From contig NZ_PDKB01000002.1 of NCBI RefSeq assembly GCF_003316695.1, positions 62,001 to 126,000 of the forward strand: a stretch of DNA of 64,000 nt, given 5' to 3'. This DNA is from Aliarcobacter vitoriensis. Its GTDB lineage: Bacteria; Campylobacterota; Campylobacteria; Campylobacterales; Arcobacteraceae. Made by a program: the position numbers and the translations under genes. Below the pieces are notes generated by a model. That model was not told the origin of the DNA and ran no database searches. It saw nothing but the letters and a program-made list of their open reading frames with translations. This document shows positions 17,464-27,240 of the stretch, in pieces; positions within the stretch are counted from its first letter, which is position 1, and each line of letters opens with the position of its first letter.

Positions 17464-18599
17464 AAACATATAAAGTATCACTAAGTGATACAAAAAAGTT
17501 TTTTGAAGAATTAGGTTGTGATAGTGGTGGTATTTCGATATTATCAAAAAAATCAAAAATACATACACTTTTTATAAAAGATTTACATGTTGGTGCTGCA
17601 AATATTTTAAAACAAGATGCTTTATCTATTGGAGCTGATTTAGCTGTACCAAATGGTGTTATAATCGCCAAAGATAAATATGTAAATGCCCTACTCATAG
17701 GAACAACTAAGCATTTTGAAATTTTAAGTAAAAAAGAGTTAGCACAACCTTTTGGTTTAAAAGAATTTGCTAAAACTTTAAAAGATTATATAAAAGAGAA
17801 AGACTATCATAGAAAAATAATGGGTGTTTTAAATGCAAATGAAGACTCTTTTTTTAAAAATAGTAGATTTGACAACTCTCAAGCTTGTCAAAAAATAGAA
17901 AAAATGATAGAAGATGGTGCAAATATCATAGATATTGGTGCGGTTTCAAGTCGTCCTGGAAGTTTGCCTGTAAGTGCAAATGAAGAGCTTAATCGTATAA
18001 AAGATATAGTTAAAACTATCTATAAAAACCGATATTTTGAAAAAGTTGATTTTTCTATTGATTCTTTTGAGCCAAAAGTTATAGAGTATGTTTTAAATCA
18101 TGGCTTTAAAATAGTAAATGATATAACAGGCTTACAAAATGATGAAGTTTGTCGTCTAATAGCAAAATATGAAGCACAAGCAGTCATTATGCATATGCAA
18201 AATAACCAAACAACTATGCAAAATAATCCCTATTATGAAGATGTTATAGTTGAAATTGATGCGTTCTTTACTCGACAAATAGAAAAAGCTAAAACTTTTG
18301 GTATAAAAGATATAGTTTTAGATGTGGGAATTGGTTTTGGTAAAACTTTAGAACACAATCTACTTTTACTTAAAAATTTAGAACATTTTAAACATTTTGG
18401 TTATGAGTTATTAATAGGGGCTAGTAGAAAATCTATGATAGATATGATAACTCCTGCAAAAATTGAAGATAGACTTAGTGGAACAATAGCTATTCATCTT
18501 GAAGCATTAAGATATGGTGCTTCAATCATAAGATGTCATGATGTAAAAGAACACTATCAAGCTATAAAGGTTTTTGAAGCAATAGAAAAGATAAACTAA
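17460..18599 (+). CDS. folP: Dihydropteroate synthase
   Basis: 379 residues; the ATG overlaps the holB stop. The catalytic TIM barrel starts near residue 120 with MGVLNANEDSF, then IDIGAVSSRPGS (pterin/pABA loop), DSFEP, NDITG and GASRKSMID (sulfonamide-site Ser-Arg-Lys). It condenses p-aminobenzoate with pterin diphosphate in folate synthesis. The ~115-residue N-terminal extension has no motif I recognise but is usual for Campylobacterota DHPS as I remember them. The stop overlaps the convergent ComJ-like gene. Confidence 0.95.
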   Translation: MKTYKVSLSDTKKFFEELGCDSGGISILSKKSKIHTLFIKDLHVGAANILKQDALSIGADLAVPNGVIIAKDKYVNALLIGTTKHFEILSKKELAQPFGLKEFAKTLKDYIKEKDYHRKIMGVLNANEDSFFKNSRFDNSQACQKIEKMIEDGANIIDIGAVSSRPGSLPVSANEELNRIKDIVKTIYKNRYFEKVDFSIDSFEPKVIEYVLNHGFKIVNDITGLQNDEVCRLIAKYEAQAVIMHMQNNQTTMQNNPYYEDVIVEIDAFFTRQIEKAKTFGIKDIVLDVGIGFGKTLEHNLLLLKNLEHFKHFGYELLIGASRKSMIDMITPAKIEDRLSGTIAIHLEALRYGASIIRCHDVKEHYQAIKVFEAIEKIN

Positions 18600-19057
18600 A
18601 AAAGTTTATCATCTTTTTTTGCACCAAAAATATCATCTATTAAATATCTAGCTTCTGCTTTTTCTTTTACAAATGTGATGTTGTAGTAAACTTCATCTAT
18701 ATCTTCTGGCTCACAAACTTCAAAATACAAAGAGTACTCTGCTTTTTCTAAATCAATATCTACTTTTTGAATAGTTTCCATAGATGAAAGATATATATTT
18801 TCAGGGTTAATAACTTCAAAAGGAATAACTATCGCTCTTAAAGCATTTTTATCTTTTTCATAACTATTTTTTAATGAAATATTGATTTTTGCAAAAAATT
18901 CACCTTCAGCAATTGGGTCAAAAATTGCATAACCTTTGCCAAAACTAACACCCTGCTCTAGCCCTTCATCATCCCAATCTATATTTTCTTGTGAAAATAA
19001 AACTGATTTGATTTTTATTTCATGGTTTGATATTTTAAAATCTATTGTTTGTGGCAT
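18596..19057 (-). CDS. ComJ-like protein (nuclease-inhibitor family)
   Basis: 153 residues, cytosolic and acidic. The spacing of conserved blocks follows Bacillus ComJ/Nin as I recall it: an S-x-H-x-x-x-I strand, then IDWDDEGLEQG, then a FDPIAEGEF/AKINISL strand, IVIPFEV, IYLSS and YSLYFEV. ComJ inhibits the competence nuclease NucA. No such nuclease is encoded nearby, so the function here is open: immunity to a DNA-targeting toxin is one possibility. It lies 35 nt downstream of the fic gene on the same strand, with its own AAGGAAAAAAT-type ribosome-binding site, and converges on folP with a 4-nt overlap. Confidence 0.6.
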   Translation of the reverse strand: MPQTIDFKISNHEIKIKSVLFSQENIDWDDEGLEQGVSFGKGYAIFDPIAEGEFFAKINISLKNSYEKDKNALRAIVIPFEVINPENIYLSSMETIQKVDIDLEKAEYSLYFEVCEPEDIDEVYYNITFVKEKAEARYLIDDIFGAKKDDKLF

Positions 19058-19092
19058 ATTTTTTCCTTTTTTTAAAACTATTGTAATTATTT

Positions 19093-19638
19093 TTAATCTT
19101 TTTTATATCCCTCATAGTAATAAGACTGTTCAATACCTTTAAATATAACTTCTCTATCATCTACTTTAGGCGTTAAATTTTCACCAAGTAATGTTCTTAT
19201 TTCTAAATCATTTATAGGACTTCGCTCCATTGCTTGAAGATATAACTCTTTACTTACATTTTGCCAATCTACTACTTTTTTAAGCTCTTTTTTGAGTATC
19301 ATATCTAGCCATATTCTCATGGTTCTGCCATTCCATTCTAAAAAAGTGTGAGCAATATTCATTTCAACATATTTTTCAATAATTTCTTTAAAATTACTTT
19401 GTGGCATTTGCTCTATTTTTGGTAATATCTCTTTTAGATATAAACTATTTGCAAATCTAAATCCACCTTTTGAGATATTTAATTCTCTTAGTTCTCCAGC
19501 AAATGGATAAAGTCCATCAAAAAGATATTTATGTATTTGTTGTAAGCCTTTTAAAGTACCTACTTCAATTTTATCTATGTAGCCACTATCAAATAATTGA
19601 TATGCTTTTTCTAAACTTTGTTTATCTATATCTTTCAT
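19093..19638 (-). CDS. Fic-domain protein, class III type, with altered active-site loop
   Basis: 181 residues and nearly collinear with the Neisseria class III Fic protein as I remember it. The C-terminal helix carries the self-inhibitory S-x-x-x-E-G motif (SYYYEG). The Fic loop reads [12 protein letters not shown] rather than HPFxxGNGRxxR: His, Phe, Glu, Asn and both Arg are kept, but Pro is Thr and the anion-hole Gly is Trp. I rechecked this codon by codon on the minus strand. Family members transfer AMP to target proteins such as gyrase or topoisomerase IV. Trp in the phosphate loop may block or alter this. The start overlaps the upstream membrane-protein gene by 17 nt. Confidence 0.88.
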   Translation of the reverse strand: MKDIDKQSLEKAYQLFDSGYIDKIEVGTLKGLQQIHKYLFDGLYPFAGELRELNISKGGFRFANSLYLKEILPKIEQMPQSNFKEIIEKYVEMNIAHTFLEWNGRTMRIWLDMILKKELKKVVDWQNVSKELYLQAMERSPINDLEIRTLLGENLTPKVDDREVIFKGIEQSYYYEGYKKD

Positions 19639-20278
19639 TTTTAGCCTTTAACTTTCGTTTAAATAATAAATCTTTACTATTTTTATATTTTTCTTTAAAT
19701 AAATTATTTTGTTTTATTTTTGTATCTTTTATTTTATTAAACTTATATTTTTCTATTAAAAAATCCAAAGAACTTATATATAAATTTAATACAAATATCC
19801 ACAATAATACTTTTAAAGGTAAATTAAAATATGTTATATTTTGTTCAACAGTAATATAAATATATAAAAATATACTAATAAAAGTAACAATATATGGAGT
19901 AAAAATTATTGCAAAATTTTTGATAGATAAACCATCAATAAAAAAAAGGAAAGGAGTTGAAAAAGGATAAATTATATTTAAAATAATACTTTTCTTATTT
20001 TCTCTTAATTTTAGGAATAATGCATTATTCAAATCAAGTAATGATTTTTTTTCATTATGTATTAAAAATGAATAATATATAATAAAAAAGTAAACTGTTA
20101 AAATAACCAGAATATCACTTAAATTACTAACAAAAGGTATTTTTAATATATCTATTTTAAAAAAATATAAATTTATAGAAGTTATTTTTTCTTCACTAAT
20201 TAAAGATATCAAAAGTAAAATATTTACAAAAATTAAATTTCTTCTAACAGAATAAAAATTATTATAGTTATATAACAT
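19622..20278 (-). CDS. Multispanning membrane protein of unknown function
   Basis: 218 residues with about five hydrophobic helices: near residues 15-30, 50-75, 95-115, 120-145 and 155-175. A Lys-rich cytosolic tail follows. I recognise no family. It lies 21 nt after an AbiTii-like gene and overlaps fic. Very AT-rich composition with many Ile, Leu, Asn and Phe codons is compatible with recent acquisition but not proof. In an accessory block such as this, a membrane effector partner is a possible role. Confidence 0.6.
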   Translation of the reverse strand: MLYNYNNFYSVRRNLIFVNILLLISLISEEKITSINLYFFKIDILKIPFVSNLSDILVILTVYFFIIYYSFLIHNEKKSLLDLNNALFLKLRENKKSIILNIIYPFSTPFLFFIDGLSIKNFAIIFTPYIVTFISIFLYIYITVEQNITYFNLPLKVLLWIFVLNLYISSLDFLIEKYKFNKIKDTKIKQNNLFKEKYKNSKDLLFKRKLKAKNERYR

Positions 20279-20299
20279 TAAAAATATTCCAATTTTTTA

Positions 20300-21118
20300 C
20301 TATATTAAAAGTTCTTTGACTAATGAAGTAATCGTTGCTACTTCTGAAAATCTAGTTAATAAATTACCTAAAATAGCATTTAGACCACTTTTATTTGTTT
20401 TTGAAGCTTCTAAATCTAAAATAATTTGTTTCTCCTCTTTTAGATTTAATTTTTTTATTTCATCTATTAATTTGTTAATATTTTCATTATATATATTTGT
20501 AGAGTTATCTTCTATTGAGAAATTACTATTATTTGAAACATCTCCTAAAATTCCATTAAAATTTTGAATATTTATATTTTTTGCCATTTCTTTTTCCTTT
20601 TCTGTAAATATTAAATCGTCATTACCAATAATTCCATCCTCTTCAAGTTTTAGAGTCCATTCTAATAGTAAATTCCTAACTTCATTTATAATTCTATAGA
20701 TTTCAATATAATTTACAAATTGTGCTGGCTTAAAATCTATTTTATATAATTTTTGTATTTCAATTATAAATTCACCTTTCAAATGCATTTGAATTGTTTT
20801 ATGTTCTTGATAATGAATAAGCATATTTTCTAATTCTACTATCGATTGTTTAATATCTACTCGAGATAATATACTCTCAAATTCTTTATTTACAATAGCA
20901 TCTATCCAACCACGATAAGGATTAAAGAATTTTAGTTGTACGTTAATTATCCTATAATTAGGTATATTATCACTATAGCCTCTTAATTCAGAATTAATCC
21001 ACTCCTTGAAATCATCTAATTTTAATTTTGTGCTAATAACTAATGCCTCTCTGAGTAAATCTTGTAAACTTTCATTTTTATCTAAACATTTTTTTTGTAA
21101 TTTAAGAATAATTGACAT
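20300..21118 (-). CDS. AbiTii-domain protein (abortive-infection-like)
   Basis: 272 residues. The N-terminal half fits the AbiTii domain pattern: LQDLLREALVISTKL, then DFKEWINSELRGY, then PNYRIINV. The central segment INIQNFNGILGDVSNN is a pattern I have seen in AbiTii-containing defence genes. The C-terminal third is helical and ends TRFSEVATITSLVKELLI. AbiTii was named from abortive infection systems and its biochemistry is not established. It is the first gene of the abiTii-membrane protein-fic-comJ string, and a perfect palindrome lies upstream at 21193-21207. Confidence 0.65.
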   Translation of the reverse strand: MSIILKLQKKCLDKNESLQDLLREALVISTKLKLDDFKEWINSELRGYSDNIPNYRIINVQLKFFNPYRGWIDAIVNKEFESILSRVDIKQSIVELENMLIHYQEHKTIQMHLKGEFIIEIQKLYKIDFKPAQFVNYIEIYRIINEVRNLLLEWTLKLEEDGIIGNDDLIFTEKEKEMAKNINIQNFNGILGDVSNNSNFSIEDNSTNIYNENINKLIDEIKKLNLKEEKQIILDLEASKTNKSGLNAILGNLLTRFSEVATITSLVKELLI

Positions 21119-21192
21119 ATTTCCCTTTAATAATTAGGTTATTTAAAATTATAGTAAGATACTATCATAAATTCATAAATTTCAAAACGAAT

Positions 21193-21207
21193 ATTACAAA
21201 TTGTAAT
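21193..21207. promoter_or_regulatory. Perfect palindrome upstream of the AbiTii-like gene
   Basis: ATTACAA-A-TTGTAAT forms a perfect 15-bp palindrome, 75 bp upstream of the AbiTii start. Its 11-mer ATTACAAATTG recurs just upstream of the S24 repressor gene (38586-38596). It may be a repressor operator. Chance is not excluded in DNA this AT-rich. Confidence 0.35.
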
Positions 21208-21212
21208 ACTTT

Positions 21213-22982
21213 TTAAATATTTTCTACAATCTTAATCTCATCTTGCGTTAAATTGTAGAGTTTATAAACCATTTGGTCGATAGTTTTTTCATTTGTTGTA
21301 CAAATATTTTCTAACTTTTCGAGCTCTTTTTTAAGTGCAATTTCTCTATCAAAATTATTAATTCTGATAGCTTCATCTAATAAAACTTTATAATCTTTGA
21401 TTTTTTGCTTAGCCTCTAAAATTTCATCTACAAGATTTATAAATGGTTTTTGTGAGTCTTCATCTATTTTTGGAATTGGAAACTCTTTTAATGTAAATAT
21501 TGTCATTTCTCCATCAATTCCACCACCAGAATAAAATTTATAAAATTGTGTTTTAAAGAAAAGTGAATTTAAAATACTAATTATATATTTTAAATTGTTT
21601 CCACTAATGATATAAGCTGTAACATCTATATAAAAATGTTGTTTATCATAATAAAAGACTGTATCTTTTGAAGCTTTAGAAAATATTATTTTTTCTTGTT
21701 GAAAATCTTTATAATAAGCAATATTACCTTGAGTTTCAAACCATTTATTAGTTGTTTTCTTTCTACTTTCTTTTTCTCCTGTTTGTTCCAGTCGTTTTCC
21801 AAAACTTTGTAAATAATCTTCAATAGCTGTGTAGTTATTTATATCTAGTTTTAAAGCAGGAAAAGTAGCTATTGAATATAATTCTTTAAAAATACAATCA
21901 TATTTTTTAATATCTCTACCTTTTAAAAGTGGTTTAATAATTTCTGCACTTTTAAAATCTTTTTTTATTAATTCATTTTTAGTATTTTCATCTATAATAA
22001 ATGCTTCATTAAATCCAGTTTTTATTCCAGAATTTATATTTATATCCCACTCTTTTAAAGGAGTTCCAATCTTTTCTATTTTTTGTTTTATTGCTAGTTC
22101 TTTTGGATTTGAAAAACTAAAGTTAGTTTTTGTTAAATCACTTTGTTTCATATCATAGCTATTTATTAAATCTACATCTACTACTTTAAAAGTTGCATTT
22201 TTATTGGATATTTTTTTAAATATTGTGATAGCACTATCAACTGTGGCATCTTCAAATATTTTTACACCATTAAAATCTGCTATTTGCAAGATAGTTGTAT
22301 TTTGTAAAATATATTCTCTTAGATTTTCTCCATATTTTGCACGAAAGAATTTATTTGAACAGATAAAACCTTTTAAACCATTTTGTTTTAACATATTTAT
22401 AGCCAACTCATAAAAATATACATATAAATCAGCTGTTCCATTTGCTACTTTGTAGATTTTACTTAAAGTTTCTTTTTGCTCTTTTATAGCCTCTTGTCTT
22501 ACATACGGTGGATTTCCAATAACAACATTAAAACTATTCTCTTCAAATGGCATTTCTAAAAGTGAATTTGCACAAACTATTTTATCACTAAGTTTTGTTA
22601 AAATTCTTCCTTTTTGTGCTGTTCGTAGCCACAAACTTAATTTTGCTATCTCAACAGCGTCTTCATTTATATCTACACCATATAAGTTATGTTCTAAAAT
22701 ACTCTCTTCTACTTGATATGAAGCAAATAAATCTCCCATCAAAGCCAAGTCATTTTGAAGATTTTTATGTTCATTTATCAAATATTCTAAAGCTTGATTT
22801 AAAAATGCTCCACTTCCACAAGCAGGATCAAGTATTTTTAGTTCAAAAAGCCAATTCTTATATATTTCAAGATTATCTTTTATTTGTTGTTCAGCTTTTG
22901 TAAGTTTTTTTAGATTTTTGGGAGAGTTTATATCTACTATATCTAACTCTTCTCTTTTTTCTTTTCGATTTTGTTTTATCAA
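21213..22982 (-). pseudogene. Type IIG restriction-modification gene, 3' fragment (methyltransferase and specificity part)
   Basis: 589 codons out of frame with the 5' fragment. It begins just before the SAM-binding motif I ILDPACGSGAFLNQALE, continues with NAVEIA, motif IV GNPPYVRQEA (N6-adenine methyltransferase) and a C-terminal TaqI-like specificity region with GIKTGFNEAFIID and a coiled tail. Together with 22891-24033 it would form one ~950-residue Eco57I/TaqI-class enzyme. The expected DGVFYTP-type motif X segment between the two halves is missing and the frame shifts at the same place, so it looks like an internal deletion. Its own ATG at 22982 lies in the other fragment and has no clear ribosome-binding site. 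Confidence 0.75.
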
Positions 22983-24033
22983 AGCTTATATTTTCTATAT
23001 TTGCTTGAAGCTCTTCAAGGTCTGTTAAACTTTGTTCAAAAATATGCCCCAAAATATTTACAGATATTTCACTTGCAAAATCATAGTTTGAAAGCTTTTG
23101 TGCTTTTTCATCTAGTATTTCATCATCTATTTTTAAACTATCAAGAAGTTCATCTTTAGCAAATAATCCACCATTATATTTTGGTATTTGTAATCTATCA
23201 TTTCCATTATTTATAGCTTCAAAATATATTTTATAGTATCCATAAAGAGTAATATCGTGTATATCATCTTGATGTCTTTTTCTTATATCTTTTATAGTGT
23301 TTGTATTTAAAAGTCCTCTATCTTCTGCAAAAAGTATAAATATGATTCTATCGCATAGTTTTTGTGTAAGTCGCAAAAGTGTTGATTTATCTATATTTTC
23401 ATTGTTTTTTACAATATTTTCAAAAAGTGCTGTTCTAAATAGTGAAAAATCTTTATAAAGCTCTTTTGAGATATTTTGTTCAAAAAGATTTGATTTTTCT
23501 TTTATTTTTAGTGGAATTTGCTCTTTTATACTCTCATATGATAGTAAAAGATGAAGCTTTTTAAACTCTTCATAATCCATATTAAAAAGGCTAAATTTTT
23601 CATAAGCTGTACTTTTTTCTATATAAAATCTTATTTCATCAAAGTTTGAGATTATCACATATTTAGCATTCGAGTGTTGAGATAGATAATAAAATGCTTG
23701 TTGTTGAACCTTATCAAGATTTTTAGTATCTTGTGCTTTTAGTTCAATTATAGCTATGATTTGTTTATCTTGATATATAACTCCATCAGCTTTTTTGCTA
23801 TCTGTTTCATTTTTCTTTTCTCTTTCAAGATTAAAAGAGCTTGGATTTGTAGTTTTTAGAGTGTATCCCAAACAAGACTCAAAAATATCTTTTAAAAAGC
23901 CATCTTGATACTCTTCTTCTTTAAAATCTTTTATCGCTTCTATTTTGGCTTTGTAGTTTTGAAAAGCTGCCCATCTAGTGGCAACTAAACTCTCATCTTG
24001 TTTAAAACTATCTATAACACTCTTTTGAAACAT
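22891..24033 (-). pseudogene. Type IIG restriction-modification gene, 5' fragment (nuclease part)
   Basis: 380 codons. An N-terminal PD-(D/E)xK nuclease is suggested by ADGVIYQDKQIIAIIELKAQ (about residues 84-103; D and E-L-K). The helical connector follows, with FAEDRGLL, NGGLFAKDELL and GHIFEQSLTDLEEL, as in Eco57I-like enzymes. The expected continuation SKRKKDG-x-FYTP stops after SKRKK, followed by about 30 frameshifted residues to the stop. The fragment starts at ATG 24033, 12 nt before the tyrA stop. Restriction without modification is unlikely to be tolerated, and the whole locus is probably inactive. Confidence 0.75.
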
Positions 24034-24045
24034 AAAATAATCCTT

Positions 24046-24876
24046 TTACAAAATCTCATGTAAAGTATTTGCTTTTTTCATCCACTCTTCAAGTTCTTCG
24101 TATTTTTCATCTATTATAAGCTTTTTAGCACTATTTAACTGTTCTTCAAATGACTCAATAGAAGATAAAAGGTTATCCCTATTTTGTTTAAAAATATCTC
24201 CCCACATTCTAGGGCTTGATTTTGCAATTCTACTCATATCTTTAAATCCACCAGCCGCCAAAGCTATAATCTCTTTTGGATTTTGATGACTCATAACAGT
24301 ATTTGCTAAAGAAAAAGAGATAATATGAGGTAAATGAGAGATATAACAAGCATTTATATCGTGTATATGGCTATCCATAACTACTATTCTCATACCTATT
24401 TCTTGAAAAATTTTAAAAGCTCTATTTACATGAATATTTGCATTGTCTTCTAAATCGCAAAAAACAACAGTTTTCCCCTCATACAAATCATCAATAGCAG
24501 CTTTTGGTCCTGATTTCTCAGTTCCTGTCATAGGATGTGCTGCAATGAAGTTTTTTCTTATTTTGGGTGGAATACTTTTTACAATATACTCTTTAGTAGA
24601 ACCCATATCTATAATAGTTGTATTTTCATCTATATCTAAAAAGTTTGGAAACATAGATATTATCGCATCAACAGGAATAGCTAAGATAATCACATCAGAT
24701 ACTTTTTTAAGAGTTTCTAAATCAACCAACTCATCAACTAAATTCAAATCCATAATATCTTTTTTGTTTTTTTCACTATTTGTAAAACCATAAACTTTTG
24801 AAGCAATACCGTATCTTTTTACAGCTTTTGCTAAAGAACCTCCCATAAGTCCTAAACCGATAATTCCTATATTCAA
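24046..24876 (-). CDS. tyrA: Prephenate dehydrogenase
   Basis: About 276 residues. The NAD(P) Rossmann motif GIIGLGLMGGSLA is at the N terminus, the AIPVDAI segment follows, and AAHPMTGTEKSGP carries the catalytic His region with SHLPHIISF downstream. It oxidises prephenate to 4-hydroxyphenylpyruvate for tyrosine. I choose TTG at 24876 because AAAAGG lies seven bases before it; the ATG at 24882 is only one base from that site, and the longer frame to 24915 adds residues with no family match. It is divergent from bamA. Confidence 0.92.
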   Translation of the reverse strand: MNIGIIGLGLMGGSLAKAVKRYGIASKVYGFTNSEKNKKDIMDLNLVDELVDLETLKKVSDVIILAIPVDAIISMFPNFLDIDENTTIIDMGSTKEYIVKSIPPKIRKNFIAAHPMTGTEKSGPKAAIDDLYEGKTVVFCDLEDNANIHVNRAFKIFQEIGMRIVVMDSHIHDINACYISHLPHIISFSLANTVMSHQNPKEIIALAAGGFKDMSRIAKSSPRMWGDIFKQNRDNLLSSIESFEEQLNSAKKLIIDEKYEELEEWMKKANTLHEIL

Positions 24877-24981
24877 AATCATACCTTTTATTAAAAATCG
24901 AGCGAAATTATACACTACTTTAGATTTATGTAAACTATATTTAGATATATTATTGTTTTATTTTTGAAAATAAGGATATTT

Positions 24982-27240
24982 GTGAAAAATCGAACAATTA
25001 TTTTGTCTTTAGCTTGTGCTAGCGTGCTAAGTGCAAGTAGTATTAAATCAATTGAATATAAAAATGTAAGTAAAGTTTCTCCTCAAGTTTTAAATGAAAC
25101 ACTGAATATGAAAACTGGGGATAATTTAGATGAGAATAAATTAAATGATGCAATAATTAAATTTTATAGCTATGGATATTTTGATGATATTCAAGCATTA
25201 AATGACGATGGAAATATCAAACTTATTTTCAAAGAAAAACCATCAATTGCAAATGTTGATATAAAAGGTTACAAAACTAGAAGTGAAGATGTAGATTCAC
25301 TCAAAAAAGTTATAAAACTAAACAAAGGTTCTATGTATAGTGAAAAAAGAGTAAAAGAAGCAAAAGATACTCTTTTAAAAATGCTTGAAAGTGAAGGTTA
25401 TATAAACTCTGTTGTAGAAGTGGAAACTGAAAACTTAAGTGATGAATCTTTAAAAGTAACTTTCAATGTAAACAAAGGTGATGAAATTATCATCAAAAAA
25501 GCAAATTATCATGGTGCTGACAATTTAGAACAAGATGATTTTGATAAAGTTACAGCAAATAAAGAAAAAGAGTTTGCTTCTTGGTGGTTTGGACAAAATG
25601 ATGGTGAAGTGAAAATCGACCAACTAAAATATGATGCAAGAAGGATAAATGACTTATATTTTGAAAAAGGTTTTTTAGATGCAGAGGTTAAAGAGCCATT
25701 TTTAGATATTGATTTTGCTTCAAACCAAGCTAAATTAGACTTCTTCATAAAAGAAGGAGAAAAATATACTACAAAAGATATAACAATATTTTTAGACTCT
25801 TCTATTGTTGATCCAGATACTATATATGATGATTTAAAACTAAAAAAAGATAGAACTTTTAATATTAAAAGATTAAGAGATGATCAAGAATATATAAAAA
25901 CTTTAGTAGCTGATAAAGGTTATGCTTTTGCAGAAGTTAGATTTGATTTAAAGAAAAATGAAGAAGAAAATCTTGTAGATGTTGTTTTCAATGTAATTCC
26001 AGGAAAACAAGTATATATAAATGATGTAAAAATAGCTGGAAATACGAGAACTTTAGATAGAGTTGTAAGAAGAGATGTATATTTAGCACCTGGTGATTTG
26101 TATAATCTTACTGATATTAAAGATGCTACAAACAAACTTAAGCGTTCAAGATTTTTTGATGATGTACAGTTTGAAGAAAAAAGAATCAGTGAAGATAAGA
26201 TGGATATCATAGTAAAAGTAACAGAAGCTCCAACTGGAAGCTTAATGCTTGGTGGAGGATATGGTTCTTATGATAAATTCATGGTAAATGGTTCTATCAG
26301 CGATGCAAATATATTTGGTTCTGGATTAGCTTTAGGATTAAGTGCTGATTTATCAAAAAGATCAAGTAGATTTGAGTTAAGTCTAAAAAATCCTGCAATC
26401 AATGATAGTGATTACAATGGAGAAGTTGAAATTCACTCAACTGATAATGAAATCAGAAGAAGTAAATATGATTCTGATATAAAAACAAAAGGGTTTTCTG
26501 TTGGTGTAGGAAAAGAAGTGATAAGAAATACTTACGTTGGAGCTAAATATAGTCTTGACTTTATAGATGAAAAATATGATTATGATCAAGCTACACTAAC
26601 TGATATTGCAAGTAGAGGAAAACTACCATTTGAAAATCAAGATTATGTAAATAGTGCTATTACTCCATATATAAATTTTGACAATACAAATGATTTTTAC
26701 TTTCCAACAGAAGGTTTCAGAGCAAATATTTCGGCTGAATATGCTGGTGTTGGTGGAGATTCAAAATATATCAAACCAAGTGCAAGTTTAAGATATTTTT
26801 ACTCTTTAGAAGATTTAACAGAACTTGATTGGGTTTTAAGATTTAAAACACAAGCTAGAATGTTAATAGATAATGGTCAAATAAATCAAGGAGATTCTCT
26901 ATATTTAGGTGGTCCTAGAACTCTAAGAGGATACAAATCTTATGCCTTCCCAAATAATGAAACAGGAGAAAGAACAGATCCATATAAAAAAATGTGGTCA
27001 AATTCGGCTGAAATAAGCTTTCCTTTAGTTCCAAGTGCAAAAATGAGATGGGGAGCATTTTATGATTATGGTATGATTGGTCAAGATTCATTTAGCGATA
27101 TAAAAAGATCAGGGACTGGTCTTTTATTAGAGTGGATATCTCCGATGGGTCCACTACAATTAATATTTGCTAAACCAATTGGTAAAAAACCAGGTGATGA
27201 AACATCATCATTTGAGTTCTCATTTGGAGCAAGTTTCTAA
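24982..27240 (+). CDS. bamA: Outer membrane assembly factor BamA
   Basis: About 752 residues. GTG 24982 is preferred over TTG 24964 because AAGGA lies six bases upstream and the product then starts with a clean signal peptide (KNRTIILSLACASVLSASS). Five POTRA-like repeats span roughly residues 20-420 and the Omp85 barrel occupies the rest, with the lid motif LGGPRTLRGY (VRGF/Y class, about 645) and a C-terminal Phe. It folds and inserts outer-membrane proteins. The stop overlaps the mqnC ATG. Confidence 0.95.
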   Translation: MKNRTIILSLACASVLSASSIKSIEYKNVSKVSPQVLNETLNMKTGDNLDENKLNDAIIKFYSYGYFDDIQALNDDGNIKLIFKEKPSIANVDIKGYKTRSEDVDSLKKVIKLNKGSMYSEKRVKEAKDTLLKMLESEGYINSVVEVETENLSDESLKVTFNVNKGDEIIIKKANYHGADNLEQDDFDKVTANKEKEFASWWFGQNDGEVKIDQLKYDARRINDLYFEKGFLDAEVKEPFLDIDFASNQAKLDFFIKEGEKYTTKDITIFLDSSIVDPDTIYDDLKLKKDRTFNIKRLRDDQEYIKTLVADKGYAFAEVRFDLKKNEEENLVDVVFNVIPGKQVYINDVKIAGNTRTLDRVVRRDVYLAPGDLYNLTDIKDATNKLKRSRFFDDVQFEEKRISEDKMDIIVKVTEAPTGSLMLGGGYGSYDKFMVNGSISDANIFGSGLALGLSADLSKRSSRFELSLKNPAINDSDYNGEVEIHSTDNEIRRSKYDSDIKTKGFSVGVGKEVIRNTYVGAKYSLDFIDEKYDYDQATLTDIASRGKLPFENQDYVNSAITPYINFDNTNDFYFPTEGFRANISAEYAGVGGDSKYIKPSASLRYFYSLEDLTELDWVLRFKTQARMLIDNGQINQGDSLYLGGPRTLRGYKSYAFPNNETGERTDPYKKMWSNSAEISFPLVPSAKMRWGAFYDYGMIGQDSFSDIKRSGTGLLLEWISPMGPLQLIFAKPIGKKPGDETSSFEFSFGASF

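Noticed and set aside
21213-24033. Programmed ribosomal frameshift joining the two halves of the restriction-modification gene
   Set aside because: A simple slip would not restore the missing FYTP segment; the loss of conserved residues at the same spot points to a deletion.
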